A stretch of 64,000 nucleotides of DNA from Antedon mediterranea (lineage: Eukaryota; Echinodermata; Crinoidea; Comatulida; Antedonidae). Positions 37,675-47,629 of this stretch are shown here, piece by piece. A model generated the notes under the pieces. It had not been told where the DNA came from, ran no database searches, and saw nothing but the letters and a program-made list of their open reading frames with translations. Every line of letters begins with the position of its first letter. The stretch's first letter is position 1. The position numbers were made by a program, and so were the translations under genes. The DNA is taken from contig NC_092676.1 in assembly GCF_964355755.1 (NCBI RefSeq), positions 23,604,288-23,668,287 on the forward strand, in the 5' to 3' direction.

Positions 37675-39253
37675 CCCCAAAAAAATTGCAAGAAAATGTT
37701 TTTTGATGAATTACAATAAAAAATGGTCTCAAAAAACATATATCAAAAGTTTACCAAAATCGGACTACCGCAAAGGTTCAAAATTTGACGTTAAAAAAGA
37801 TGGCCGCCAATTTTTAAATCGGTAACCGCTTGTAGTAGACAGCTGTATTTGGTGTCAAATTGTTCAAAATATATATGTTTATATTTACACTTTTTGAACA
37901 TTTTGTTGAAACATGACCGGAAATTCCATTTTGTGACCTTTGACATATACGGCATGACGTTTAATATATCTACGTAACTGCAAATCACAGAGTCTTGATA
38001 TTGGTGTCAAAATGTTCAGAACATACATATTTATATTTACCCTTTTTAAACATTTTTTCAAACATGACCGGAAATTCCATTTTGTGACCTTTGACCCATA
38101 TATGACATAAAAAAATGTTCATATCTACGTAACTAAAAATCATAGAACCTTGATATTGGTGTCAAAATGTTCGGAACATACATATTTATATTTACTGTTT
38201 TTGAAATTTTTTTTCAAAAATACCCGAAAACATAAGGTTTTGACCTTTGATACTTATGGCATGATATATTTTCACATACATGTACATGAGGTATGTTTTA
38301 CGCGAATGATATTTTCATGCAGAGCCTGTAATAATCAGCTTTTACGCACTTAGACACACAGCGTGTTGAAGATTCAAACGTAGTGTTTTATAAAAATTGT
38401 TAAATATAAAATACCTAAATTATTCCTAACTTGATTACAGATTAATATAGAGGAATCTTTATTTGTAATAACTGCCAGGTTTGTGGACGTTCAGTTTAAT
38501 TGTTTGTTCCGACATATACCACTCTTCTGCTACTTTGTAATTTCGTCCTCGTATAAATGCTCCACACACTTTCCAAAAAAAATCTGGAATGGGAATATTT
38601 GATGCACATTTACATTTCGATGGAGAGTTCAGATTTTTTTATGATTCTTGTTGCCATATTTTGTAACGAGAAGTTAAATTGTGTCACCTTTGGTTTGTAC
38701 AGTATTTGGATTTTGTTCACAGTTTTTGTCTTTCGTCGGACATTATTTGCAGAGAAAGTGGATGCGGTGTAGATTCTTCAGCAGAGCCTGTATAATGGTT
38801 GTGGTGAATGATTACTTTCAAATTTGATAATTAATTCATCTGTTGATTTGCCATCATTGTTCCCAGTTTCTCATAACTTTTGGTAGATGTGTCACTGTGC
38901 CATAGTTTTCTCCTTTTTAGACGTTCCATCTAGATGTAATGTATGATTGGATTTGTCAAGCAGTTCTTGCGAGGATGACAACTAATCCATGTGTATTTTT
39001 GATAACGGCTCTGCCTCCAACAAAATGTTCAAAAAGTGTAAATATAAACATATATATTTTGAACAATTTGACACCAAATACAGCTGTCTACTACAAGCGG
39101 TTACCGATTTTCAAAAATTGGCGGCCATCTTTTTTAACGTCAAATTTTGAATCTTTGCGGTAGTCCGATTTTGGTAAACTTTTGATATATGTTTTTTGAG
39201 ACCATTTTTTATTGTAATTCATCAAAAAACATTTTCTTGCAATTTTTTTGGGG
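37675..39253. mobile_element. 1.58-kb element with about 240-bp terminal inverted repeats
   Basis: The left arm begins CCCCAAAAAAATTGCAAGAA and runs to about 37912. The right arm (about 39018-39253) is its reverse complement with few differences, ending CTTGCAATTTTTTTGGGG. Inside the left half, a unit of about 130 bases with ATTTTGTGACCTTTGAC and ATATTGGTGTCAAAATGTTC is repeated about three times with decay (37845-38260). No transposase frame is found, so it is non-autonomous. The target duplication is not evident. Confidence 0.85.
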
Positions 39254-39538
39254 TGGTAATGAAACAGTTTGACTCGACTATAGGCACAAGAGACGTCATT
39301 GATTGGTTGAAAGTTGTGGAGACACGACACTATATATTTAAAAGTTTGCAAACTATTGAAAAAGTAGATAAAGAATTGTTATCATTAGTAGCTAAAATCA
39401 TGAGTTTGTTTTAATTTAAAACTGGTTTTGTATTAAGGTAAAATTAAGTGCAAATGAATTTCATTTTAATTCTTATTATATTTTCTATTCTATAAAAAAT
39501 AATCAGAAATAGCGGGCGTGATCTTTCAGTTGTTAAAC
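39254..39538. promoter_or_regulatory. Region upstream of MRPS9
   Basis: Sequence between the 1.58-kb element and the MRPS9 start codon, presumably holding promoter and 5' UTR. AT-rich; no TATA box or initiator can be assigned with confidence. Confidence 0.3.
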
Positions 39539-42500
39539 ATGGCGGCTTCCATGGGAAGGAAGCTGTTACACATGAGAAATTGTTATTGTTTACGATTGCA
39601 GTTATATGAGGTTATTATTAGCGTTACTGTAGTATTGTAGTATAGTATACACGATAATTAATTTTGCATTGTTTAGTAATAGGATTTAACACGTACAAAT
39701 GTCAAAAAGTATGGCTAGGCCGGCTTTGCTGGGTATCCACATTCCAAATAACTAACGATGTATGCTTTCACACCCGCGCTAACTGAGAGACTCTGTGTGG
39801 CTGCCGATACTAGCTACCAAGCCTTAGTTGGGCCTAGGCTATGCATTGATGATAGGTCATGTAATAAGGCAAGCTAGCTAGGAATAGCTACGTAACTGTT
39901 CTAATTATAGACTATTAGTCTAGCCCTAGCTAGAGTACTTCTTGGTATGCCTACACAATATATTATTTTTAATTTAAAAATATTAAAAAGAAAGGTAGCT
40001 AGCCTAGGCCTAAATACTAAAAAAGTAAAAGTAGACCTAAAAAATGTCCAGGTGCTATACTGTACTGTACTGTTTATTTTTGTTTTTTTTACCAAGCTAT
40101 GTTTACCGGTTCAGATATTAATCAGGAGACCTATTTTTTATTTAAATAACATTTTTTTATTTGATCCCACAACATAGCTCAGGCAGATATTGCAAGTAGT
40201 TAAATTTTGATAAGTTGTATAAACATAATTTTGTACAATATCATTAGAATTTCTTTTACCAGAGTTTCAAAAGAGGTACAAGTTCCTCACAAATAGCTGT
40301 AGATGATGGCAAAGGAAATGAGATGAAAGGAAAACCTAGCGTTTTATCTGCAATGATGGCTGCTGCTAGAGATAGGAGAACTGCATTTGGTAACATTTGA
40401 TTATTGCATTGTCATAATACATTACAAAGCAAAGACAGTTAATTTAATTGGTAGCAAAGAAACAACAGCCCGACTACCATTATCTGAGTGCACGCCCACC
40501 GCGTATGAAATGTCAAACAACAGCCAGACTACCATTATCTGAGTGCACGCCCACCGCGTATGGAATGTCAAACAACAGCCAGACTACCATTATCTGAGTG
40601 CACGCCCACCGCGTATGGAATGTCAAACAACAGCCAGACTACCATTATCTGAGTGCACGCCCACCGCGTATGGAATGTCAAACAACAGCCAGACTACCAT
40701 TATCTGAGTGCACGCCCACCGCGTATGGAATGTCAAACAACAGCCCGACTACCATTATCTGAGTGCACGCCCACCGCGTATGAAATGTCAAACAACAGCC
40801 AGACTACCATTATCTGAGTGCACGCCCACCGCGTATGGAATGTCAAACAACAGCCAGACTACCATTATCTGAGTGCACGCCCACCGCGTATGGAATGTCA
40901 AACAACAGCCAGACTACCATTATCTGAGTGCACGCCCACCGCGTATGGAATGTCAAACAACAGCCCGACTACCATTATCTGAGTGCACGCCCACCGCGTA
41001 TGGAATGTCAAACAACAGCCTGACTACCATTATCTGAGTGCACGCCCACCGCGTATGGAATGTCAAACAACAGCCAGACTACCATTATCTGAGTGCACGC
41101 CCACCGCGTATGGAATGTCAAACAACAGCCAGACTACCATTATCTGAGTGCACGCCCACCGCGTATGGAATGTCAAACAACAGCCAGACTACCATTATCT
41201 GAGTGCACGCCCACCGCGTATGGAATGTCAAAATTCATGCACCAAGCAAGGATAAATATTTATCATGTTTATTTGGCTTAGGCCAAGTTGTTTAGCTGTT
41301 GTACTTACCCCTGTACTAAATAAAATCAATGGTACTGTAAGTAAATTATAAAAAAAGTGGTGCGTCACTAAGGAGCAAACAACAACACAAATAAATATTG
41401 ATCAAAACTTGTGAACAGGTTCCAAATTGTTTTCAGATTTGACCTTTTAACTTTATTTCTTATTTTACAGATACTCTCATACAGAAGGAAGCAGTAGCGT
41501 ACGAAAAGGGAAAGCGTCACCTTGCGAATATGATGGGAGAAGATCCAGAAATGTTTACCCAGAAAGATGTTGATGTAAGAAATTAAATAGAAGAAATACT
41601 GTTGTCCCTCTTTAGTTTTTCCCTTTTACTTTCTGTTCACACAAATTAAGCCTAATTACAGTAAAACCCCTCTTTTGGGAAACCCATATTCAAGGGAAAA
41701 CCGTATTCAAGGGACGGACACTATTCCGTATGTTTTAACACTAACAGCAACCCCTGTTCACAGAACACCCATATAAAGATGACACTTTTTTAGGTATTTA
41801 TAGGGGTTATAATAATTATTATTTTTCATAAGGTAAGCTTTTTTTAATTTTCTTGACAGGCTGCAATTGAGTACTTATTACCGACTGGTATGTATGAAAA
41901 AAATGCTAGGCCTATGTTAAAGCACCCTATAGACTACTACCCTCCACAGAAGGCAGCCCAGCTTGGTCCAGATGGAAGGCCTCATGAATGCTTCTTTTAC
42001 ACTGGTAGAGCAAACTATTATAATCTTATGCATGTAAGTAAAGAATCAGATCAGTGAAAAGAAACTTTCTAAAATGTTAATTAGTTATTACATAATTTGA
42101 TTAATTGACTAATATTTGTTATAGATAACAGAATATTGATTGTACCATTCCAAGGAAATCTAACAATTACCTTGATTTGATAGTATTTATTAATTTTATT
42201 CATTTGGCATGTCGGCTCGGGGTCGCAAAGGTGGCAAACTCACTGTTGCCTGTAGGACGTGTGGCTCCCTAAGACGATTGGCTGTGTGTGACAGTGGCTG
42301 TATGTGGGTGTGGCTGTGTGTGTGTGTACTAGTACACCGGGGTAACCCCCTACTCGTCTCAAAAGATGTACTATGTTCTTTAAAATGGACCTGAAATGGA
42401 TTTTCGATTTTTTTCATTTTAGAATGATGTTTTGGGGGCTATTAGATGTTGCTAGAATGTATATTGTTACAAAATATAAATTGGCCCTTTTGGGGAAAGG

Positions 42501-45500
42501 CCCATTTGAAAATCCAAAAAATTTGCGGGTGACGTCACTTTGCGATTATATTCCTATCCCTCCAATGGACAATTTGCAGTTTTTTGGCTATAACTCTTGA
42601 AATCTATGGAGTATTTTCTAAAAAATGCTTGTGCATTTGCAGAAACGTATTTAGAATTTTTTTAGATAAAATTATTACCGTATAAACGGTTATTCATCGA
42701 GTAAATGATGATTTAAAATCTTAAAATCAACGGTTTTTTTTTCTGGCAATACCGGAGTTGGCCTGGCAACGTTGTCCGGGATACAGCTCCGTGCGCAATG
42801 ATGCGTACGTATCCATATTTTCCGTTCGTGTATTTTGTATATCGTTCGTAATTTATACTGCTAAAATGTGTTAGTTCTTTAGTTTTTAGTTTAGCAGAAA
42901 TAAATTAGTAATATGAGATGATAATTTATTTGTCACGAAAACGAATTTTATTCATATTTTACTTTGGCTTGACAATGAGCGCAGCAAGTTGTTGATATCG
43001 CTTTGGTCCTTGGATGCACATGAAACGGAGCCTCGCCGCCCGCATGATGTGGGTGGTGGATCGACTCCGCGCGCTGGATTGGGGGCCTAGGCCTAGTAAA
43101 GGTTTGGGAGGTAGGCCTTCTAAATTCGGGTTTTAGAACAAACGAAGTACATTTTAGGGACCTATATTTCAGCAACATTAGATATTGAATAAATTAGTAT
43201 TAGTGTCAACGCTTCGCGTATCTTTCCAGGCCGTCGATCATTCACTGACTATCGGGCGGCATATACACGCTCTCCATATCATCGTGTGTATATGTGACGT
43301 CGTGAATATAGAGGCTTCCGACGGCCGTTGAAATAGAATATTGCAATGGCGTGAGTAATTTTCGCTAATTTACCATGGTATCTTAAAATTTCGTTTTTAC
43401 TCAAAATACTATACATTTTGTTTTTATAAGTATGGGTTTGTGTTAATTTGATACATTTAAATAACATGTGTGAATTTCTTGAAAATCGAAATTCCATTTC
43501 AGGTCCATTTTAAAGTGCACATGAACCAGATGTGTACACTGGTCCTACGGTTTATAGCAAACACTGGACAACAATAATTTATTCTTTTTCCATCCCAACT
43601 CATAGAATGGTTTCAAAGTCAGTATATAAGATAACATTTATTTATATAGTATTTAATTTCTTCTTTTAGGAATGTGCCAATCACCTTGATAAGCTGATTA
43701 AATATGAAGATCAGAAGATTGCTCAAGGAATTCTAGAACCAAACAGTGAACCAGTGTGAGTCTGTCATAGAATACACCTGGTACCAGGCCAACTTTGACT
43801 TTTAAATAACAGAAAATAATAAATAATAAACATTTTATAGTATTGAGGATGTTTGTGACATTATAACATGGGAACTCTTCTTCTCCTTATTATTATAACA
43901 TGTATTTTATTTATTCAGGTGTATATATAGTAAAAACTTGCAGCCCGAAAGCTGAAATTGTTGTTTTACAAAAAAATATATATGGAAATATAAAAGTTTA
44001 AAAATACAAAATTGAAACAAAACATATATATTGTACAACAATACATATTGTATCCAATAAATATAATAATTTTTCGGTTTTCTCCCAAAACTAAATTTGT
44101 TCTCTTTTTCTTCACCAGAAATTTAATTCGTAGTGAATGGATTGACAAGAAATCATTGGAATTGAAGATTGTAGAAGAAATCAGTGATGAAGAGGTTACT
44201 TGTTTTTCTGATTTTAGTTTTTCTGATTTTAATTAAAAAGTTCTTTTTCCTCCAGCACGAATTGACAACATTTCTAAAACCTTGTTGCACAAGTTGTGGA
44301 TAGGTAGTGGCCTTTTGTTGCCGTGACAATGATGATTTCTTTTCCTTCTTATGATTTCCTTACCCACTAGGCAAATTTGTTTGCGCGAATCGAAAGGGTC
44401 AACTTGTATATACACATACTACATATTCATGTTTCCATCTTCCAAATCCCACCCTGCGATGAATTCTAGTTCCTTGAAATTGGTAGTTTGAATTGTTTCT
44501 ACTTTTTTTGAAGCGAAAAATTGCATAATTCATGAGCACTCATGCGAATCAAAAAGCTCAGCAGACACGCGATAAACATGAAAATATAAAAATCGTAGCC
44601 AGGGTATCGCATTTTTTCCTCCGTGAAACATTAAATTCGCGCAAACAAATTCGCATAGTGGGAAATAAGCTTTATGAATTCTTTCCCTACTTTCCTGTAC
44701 TCCAACCACTGCACAAAGATTTACATTTTTTTCTTATACATCTAGTATGAAAGATTTATCATAATGATGGAGAGATTATTAAAACAACCGTACGCTAAAC
44801 AAGTGGAGTCCTTTATACTGGATTATAGAAAGGAATTGCTCGCTGTCATCAATAAAGAAATTGTACATGAGGTATTCATAAACAGTTTCTTTTTTGTAGA
44901 ATAAATTAGTTTTTATTTTACAAGTTTTCAATGGCTAGGCCTAACCTACCACTAATAAATGTTTTATTTTATGTATTTTTTATTATCGGTTGGAGCCAAT
45001 TTAATCCGACAAATCTTTCTGGCAAAACCTGCTCCTGGAGAACACTGCATTGTACACCTGACTTGTATTGTAAAAACTTATTGCTAGGTATTAGTACACT
45101 GAAATTTGTCTATCTCAACTTTCCGTTTTACAGATTCAACATGATGAGAACGGTGTCGCTTTTAGCGAGGCTATTGGTCGACGTAAGTCAGCCTCTGCTA
45201 GAGTAGTCATTAGGGACCAAGGCTCGGGCATTATTACAGTCAACAATCAGCCCATGCTTGAATTTTTTACAATGGTGCAATCAAGGTAATTAACAGAATT
45301 TTCATTAATTTTGTTTTTAAATATTAATCTTAGTGAGCTACTGTAACCATACAGTACAGAAGTAGTCTTGAGGTAAAACAATAAATGTGTTAAATCTTGC
45401 ATAATGTATTTGTCAAAGAATTTGTGATTTACTATTCATGTTGTATAATGATTTCCTTTTTGAATGGAGGACCCCTGCTGAAACAAGCTTCCCAGCTTAA

Positions 45501-46547
45501 AGGGTAATTCTCTGCTATTCCATAACAAGCTTCCCACCTTAAAGGGTTATCCTCTGCTATTCCATAACAAGCTTCCCAGCTTAAAGGGTTATCCTCTGCT
45601 ATTCCATAACAAGCTTCCCAGCATAAAGGGTTATCCTATGCTATTCCATATCTGTATAATTATTTAGTTTTTATATGATTTTGTTAATTTCAAACTATAA
45701 TGTATTGTATTGTGTATTTTATGGATAGCAATAAATATTACAAACAAACATTCTAAGTCTTTCATTCAGGTACATTGTGTTAATTACTTGGCAAAATAGA
45801 ATTTTGCCATTTATAATGTGTGTACTTGATTTGTTTGTTAGCACGATAGCACCTACAATTTCCAAGTTATCATTCAGAATTTTCTGTGTAAATAGGTATA
45901 TACAGTACTTACAGAACATGCCTATTGAAATTCAAGAAAATCGGTTCATTAATAACTTCACAAATAAACAAAGACAAATTTGTATTCTTTTAACATGGTC
46001 AGAAATATCAACATGTGCCCTCTGTGGAAATATTTGCCAAGTACTTCACTCAATTTCTGAGTGCTTTCATTTTATTTATTTATTTTTCAGAATGTCGATA
46101 ATGTTCCCCTTTCAGTTTGTCGGAATGATTGACAGATTCAACGCTGAGTGCTACGTATCTGAGGAAGGGGGTAAACAGTGCCAGGCTGGAGCAGTAAGAC
46201 TAGCCATCTCACGAGCATTGCAGAGTTTTGTTGATATAAGTCAAATTGAACAAATGAGACAAGGTATACAAATACTATCGGTATTTGTTGTTTTTTACTA
46301 ATAATGTGTAGGCTTCCTAAAATAGGTACTGTACTACAAAAACTCCTAGTTCCAGTTCAGTACATCAAATACACTCGCTTACAACTTAGCAAATTATTAT
46401 CCAATTTATTACAGTAAAACATTTGTTTATAAATTTTCTGTGTATTTTATTTCAGCTGGATTATTAACACAAGATCCCAGAATAAGAGAACGAAAGAAGC
46501 CTGGACAGAAGAAAGCAAGAAAGAAGTTTACTTGGAAGAAACGATAG
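39539..46547 (+). CDS. MRPS9: Small ribosomal subunit protein uS9m (mitochondrial ribosomal protein S9)
   Basis: Ten coding exons with GT-AG borders and unbroken phase: 39539-39610, 40263-40389, 41471-41574, 41860-42033, 43670-43755, 44119-44194, 44746-44871, 45134-45285, 46091-46263, 46456-46547. They encode 393 aa against 396 in human. The start [20 protein letters not shown] is basic and hydrophobic, as expected for a mitochondrial import signal. [19 protein letters not shown] and [20 protein letters not shown] match the animal-specific N-terminal extension. [10 protein letters not shown] (270-279), [18 protein letters not shown] and the basic tail [16 protein letters not shown] form the universal S9 domain, whose tail reaches the ribosomal P site. 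Introns carry a 55-bp minisatellite (intron 2), a nested SINE/TTAA element (intron 4) and a 42-bp repeat (intron 8). Identification is secure. Confidence 0.97.
40461..41230 (+). repeat. 55-bp minisatellite, 14 units, in MRPS9 intron 2
   Basis: Unit AACAACAGCCAGACTACCAT, then TATCTGAGTGCACGCCCACC, then GCGTATGGAATGTCA. Fourteen units fill 770 bases exactly. Variation is confined almost wholly to two positions (C/A/T before GACTACC; G/A in TATGRAATG), showing recent homogenisation. Confidence 0.97.
42318..43556 (-). mobile_element. Reverse-oriented SINE fragment split by a younger element
   Basis: TACTAGTACACCGGGGTAAC, CCCCTACTCGTCTCAAAAGA and TGTACTATGTTCTTTAA (42342-42383) continue as TTAAAGTGCACATGAACCAG and ATGTGTACACTGGTCCTACG (43510-43556). 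Together they match the body of the SINEs at 9435 and 48057 in reverse. The tRNA-like head is missing. Confidence 0.88.
42384..43509. mobile_element. 1126-bp TTAA-flanked DNA element inside the SINE
   Basis: Ends AATGGACCTGAAATGG and CCATTTCAGGTCCATT are inverted repeats. TTAA flanks both sides (42380-42383, 43510-43513), and removing the element restores the SINE sequence TTCTTTAAAGTGCAC. TTAA duplication is typical of piggyBac and Kolobok elements. A 76-codon minus-strand frame (43178-42948) is not a recognisable transposase, so the copy appears non-autonomous. Confidence 0.9.
45481..45648 (+). repeat. 42-bp tandem repeat, four units, MRPS9 intron 8
   Basis: Four units of ACAAGCTTCCCAGCTTAAAG followed by GGTTATCCTCTGCTATTCCATA, at a strict 42-base period. 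Confidence 0.93.
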
Positions 46548-46586
46548 TGTGAACCTAAATCAACGCCTCTAAACAATATTTTAAAG

Positions 46587-46998
46587 GACAACTTGACCGA
46601 GGACCATATTTTTACAACGTATTAGGGATGTACATATGATTTCAGAACCATCGTAAGATTAAGGATATCGCCGCACACTCTTGCTGTACAGCCCTCACCG
46701 TAAATTGCTGTGAAGTCACAGGTGCATCGCAAAATCTACTTAATGAGTCCAGATAAGCAAAATAAACAATAAAAAAAATCACCATTTATATTTTTTACGA
46801 TTTATTTACTAGAAATTTTTGCGATTTGCCAGACTTTGCCAGAAAACTCGTTTTGCGATGCACCCGCGACGTCACAGCAATTTACGACGATGGCTGTACG
46901 ACGAGCGCGTGCGGTGATATCCTTAATCTGGCGATGGTTCTGAAATCATATGTACATCCCTAATACATTGTTAAAATATGGTCCTCTGTCAAGTTGTC
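46587..46998. mobile_element. 412-bp palindromic element directly after the MRPS9 stop codon
   Basis: The left arm (GACAACTTGACCGAGGACCA, GGGATGTACATATGATTTCA, AAGGATATCGCCGCAC, 46587-46725) is the approximate reverse complement of the right arm (46855-46998). A short AT-rich loop holds AATAAA at 46761-46766 and 46768-46773. It is a foldback MITE in what must be the MRPS9 3' UTR, 40 bases past the stop. Confidence 0.88.
46761..46773 (+). terminator. Candidate poly(A) signals of MRPS9
   Basis: Two AATAAA hexamers, two bases apart, about 215 bases after the MRPS9 stop and inside the loop of the palindromic element. A further AATAAA at 47140-47145 lies beyond it and could be the ancestral signal. 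Confidence 0.5.
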
Positions 46999-47384
46999 TA
47001 GGATGCTGATCTGGGAAAAAGAATGGTTAATTTAGGTGCGCCTATTGCAATCATCTTACTGTATGTACACTCACCAGGCATAGGCCTACTATTACATCAT
47101 TAATATGAAATTATTTTTAACTGAAATTAAAATATAACAAATAAATTTAAGAGTCTGTTTTTCTTTTTTGTGCATCCTTTCTTGGTTTTTAAACATTGAT
47201 TAAAATAATTACCGTATAGAAACGTTGAGAATGAAAATCTTTCCTATTTGTTGGTTTGTGCTGTTTTAAAAGACAGTAACATTTCTATTAGATCTGTGTA
47301 TGTTCTTAAAACTTCAAACTGTTTAGTTAAACAACAAATTTTTTAGGAGGAAACAGTGATAAAAATTAGGCTGAAGTCGTGACC

Positions 47385-47465
47385 GTGTCGATAGAACAGT
47401 GAATTTAGACGTACGGTTGACCAGGGAAGAGTTATTAACTCTTCCCTGGGTTGACCGTGTCCGAT
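47385..47465 (+). repeat. Interspersed repeat with a 14-bp perfect hairpin
   Basis: Perfect arms 47421-47434 and 47436-47449 (CCAGGGAAGAGTTA and reverse complement) around a single base. The left context, GACCGTGTCGATAGAACAGT and TACGGTTGACC, recurs in diverged form at 63915-63985 (GGACCGTGCCAATAGAAAG, ACGGTTGACCG), so this is a repeat family. It lies upstream of the EF-hand gene. Confidence 0.65.
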
Positions 47466-47629
47466 TGCCTTATCTCCAAGAGTGACTATTTGCACGTGGT
47501 CGATCAACCGTGTCGACTGTAAATAAACAATGGTGGACGAGAAGTGGTGGTAGAAAAGTTACAATTACATTCTTTGTGTTTTATTAGAAAGCACAATCGT
47601 TTATATATGCTGTATGAGCGAGGATAAAA

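Noticed and set aside
40461-41230. CRISPR-like array of 55-bp repeats
   Set aside because: Units are contiguous with no spacers, and they lie in an intron of an animal gene. It is a minisatellite.
42948-43178. Minus-strand 76-codon frame as transposase of the TTAA element
   Set aside because: No catalytic motif or recognisable transposase segment; too short, and it lies in a non-autonomous copy.
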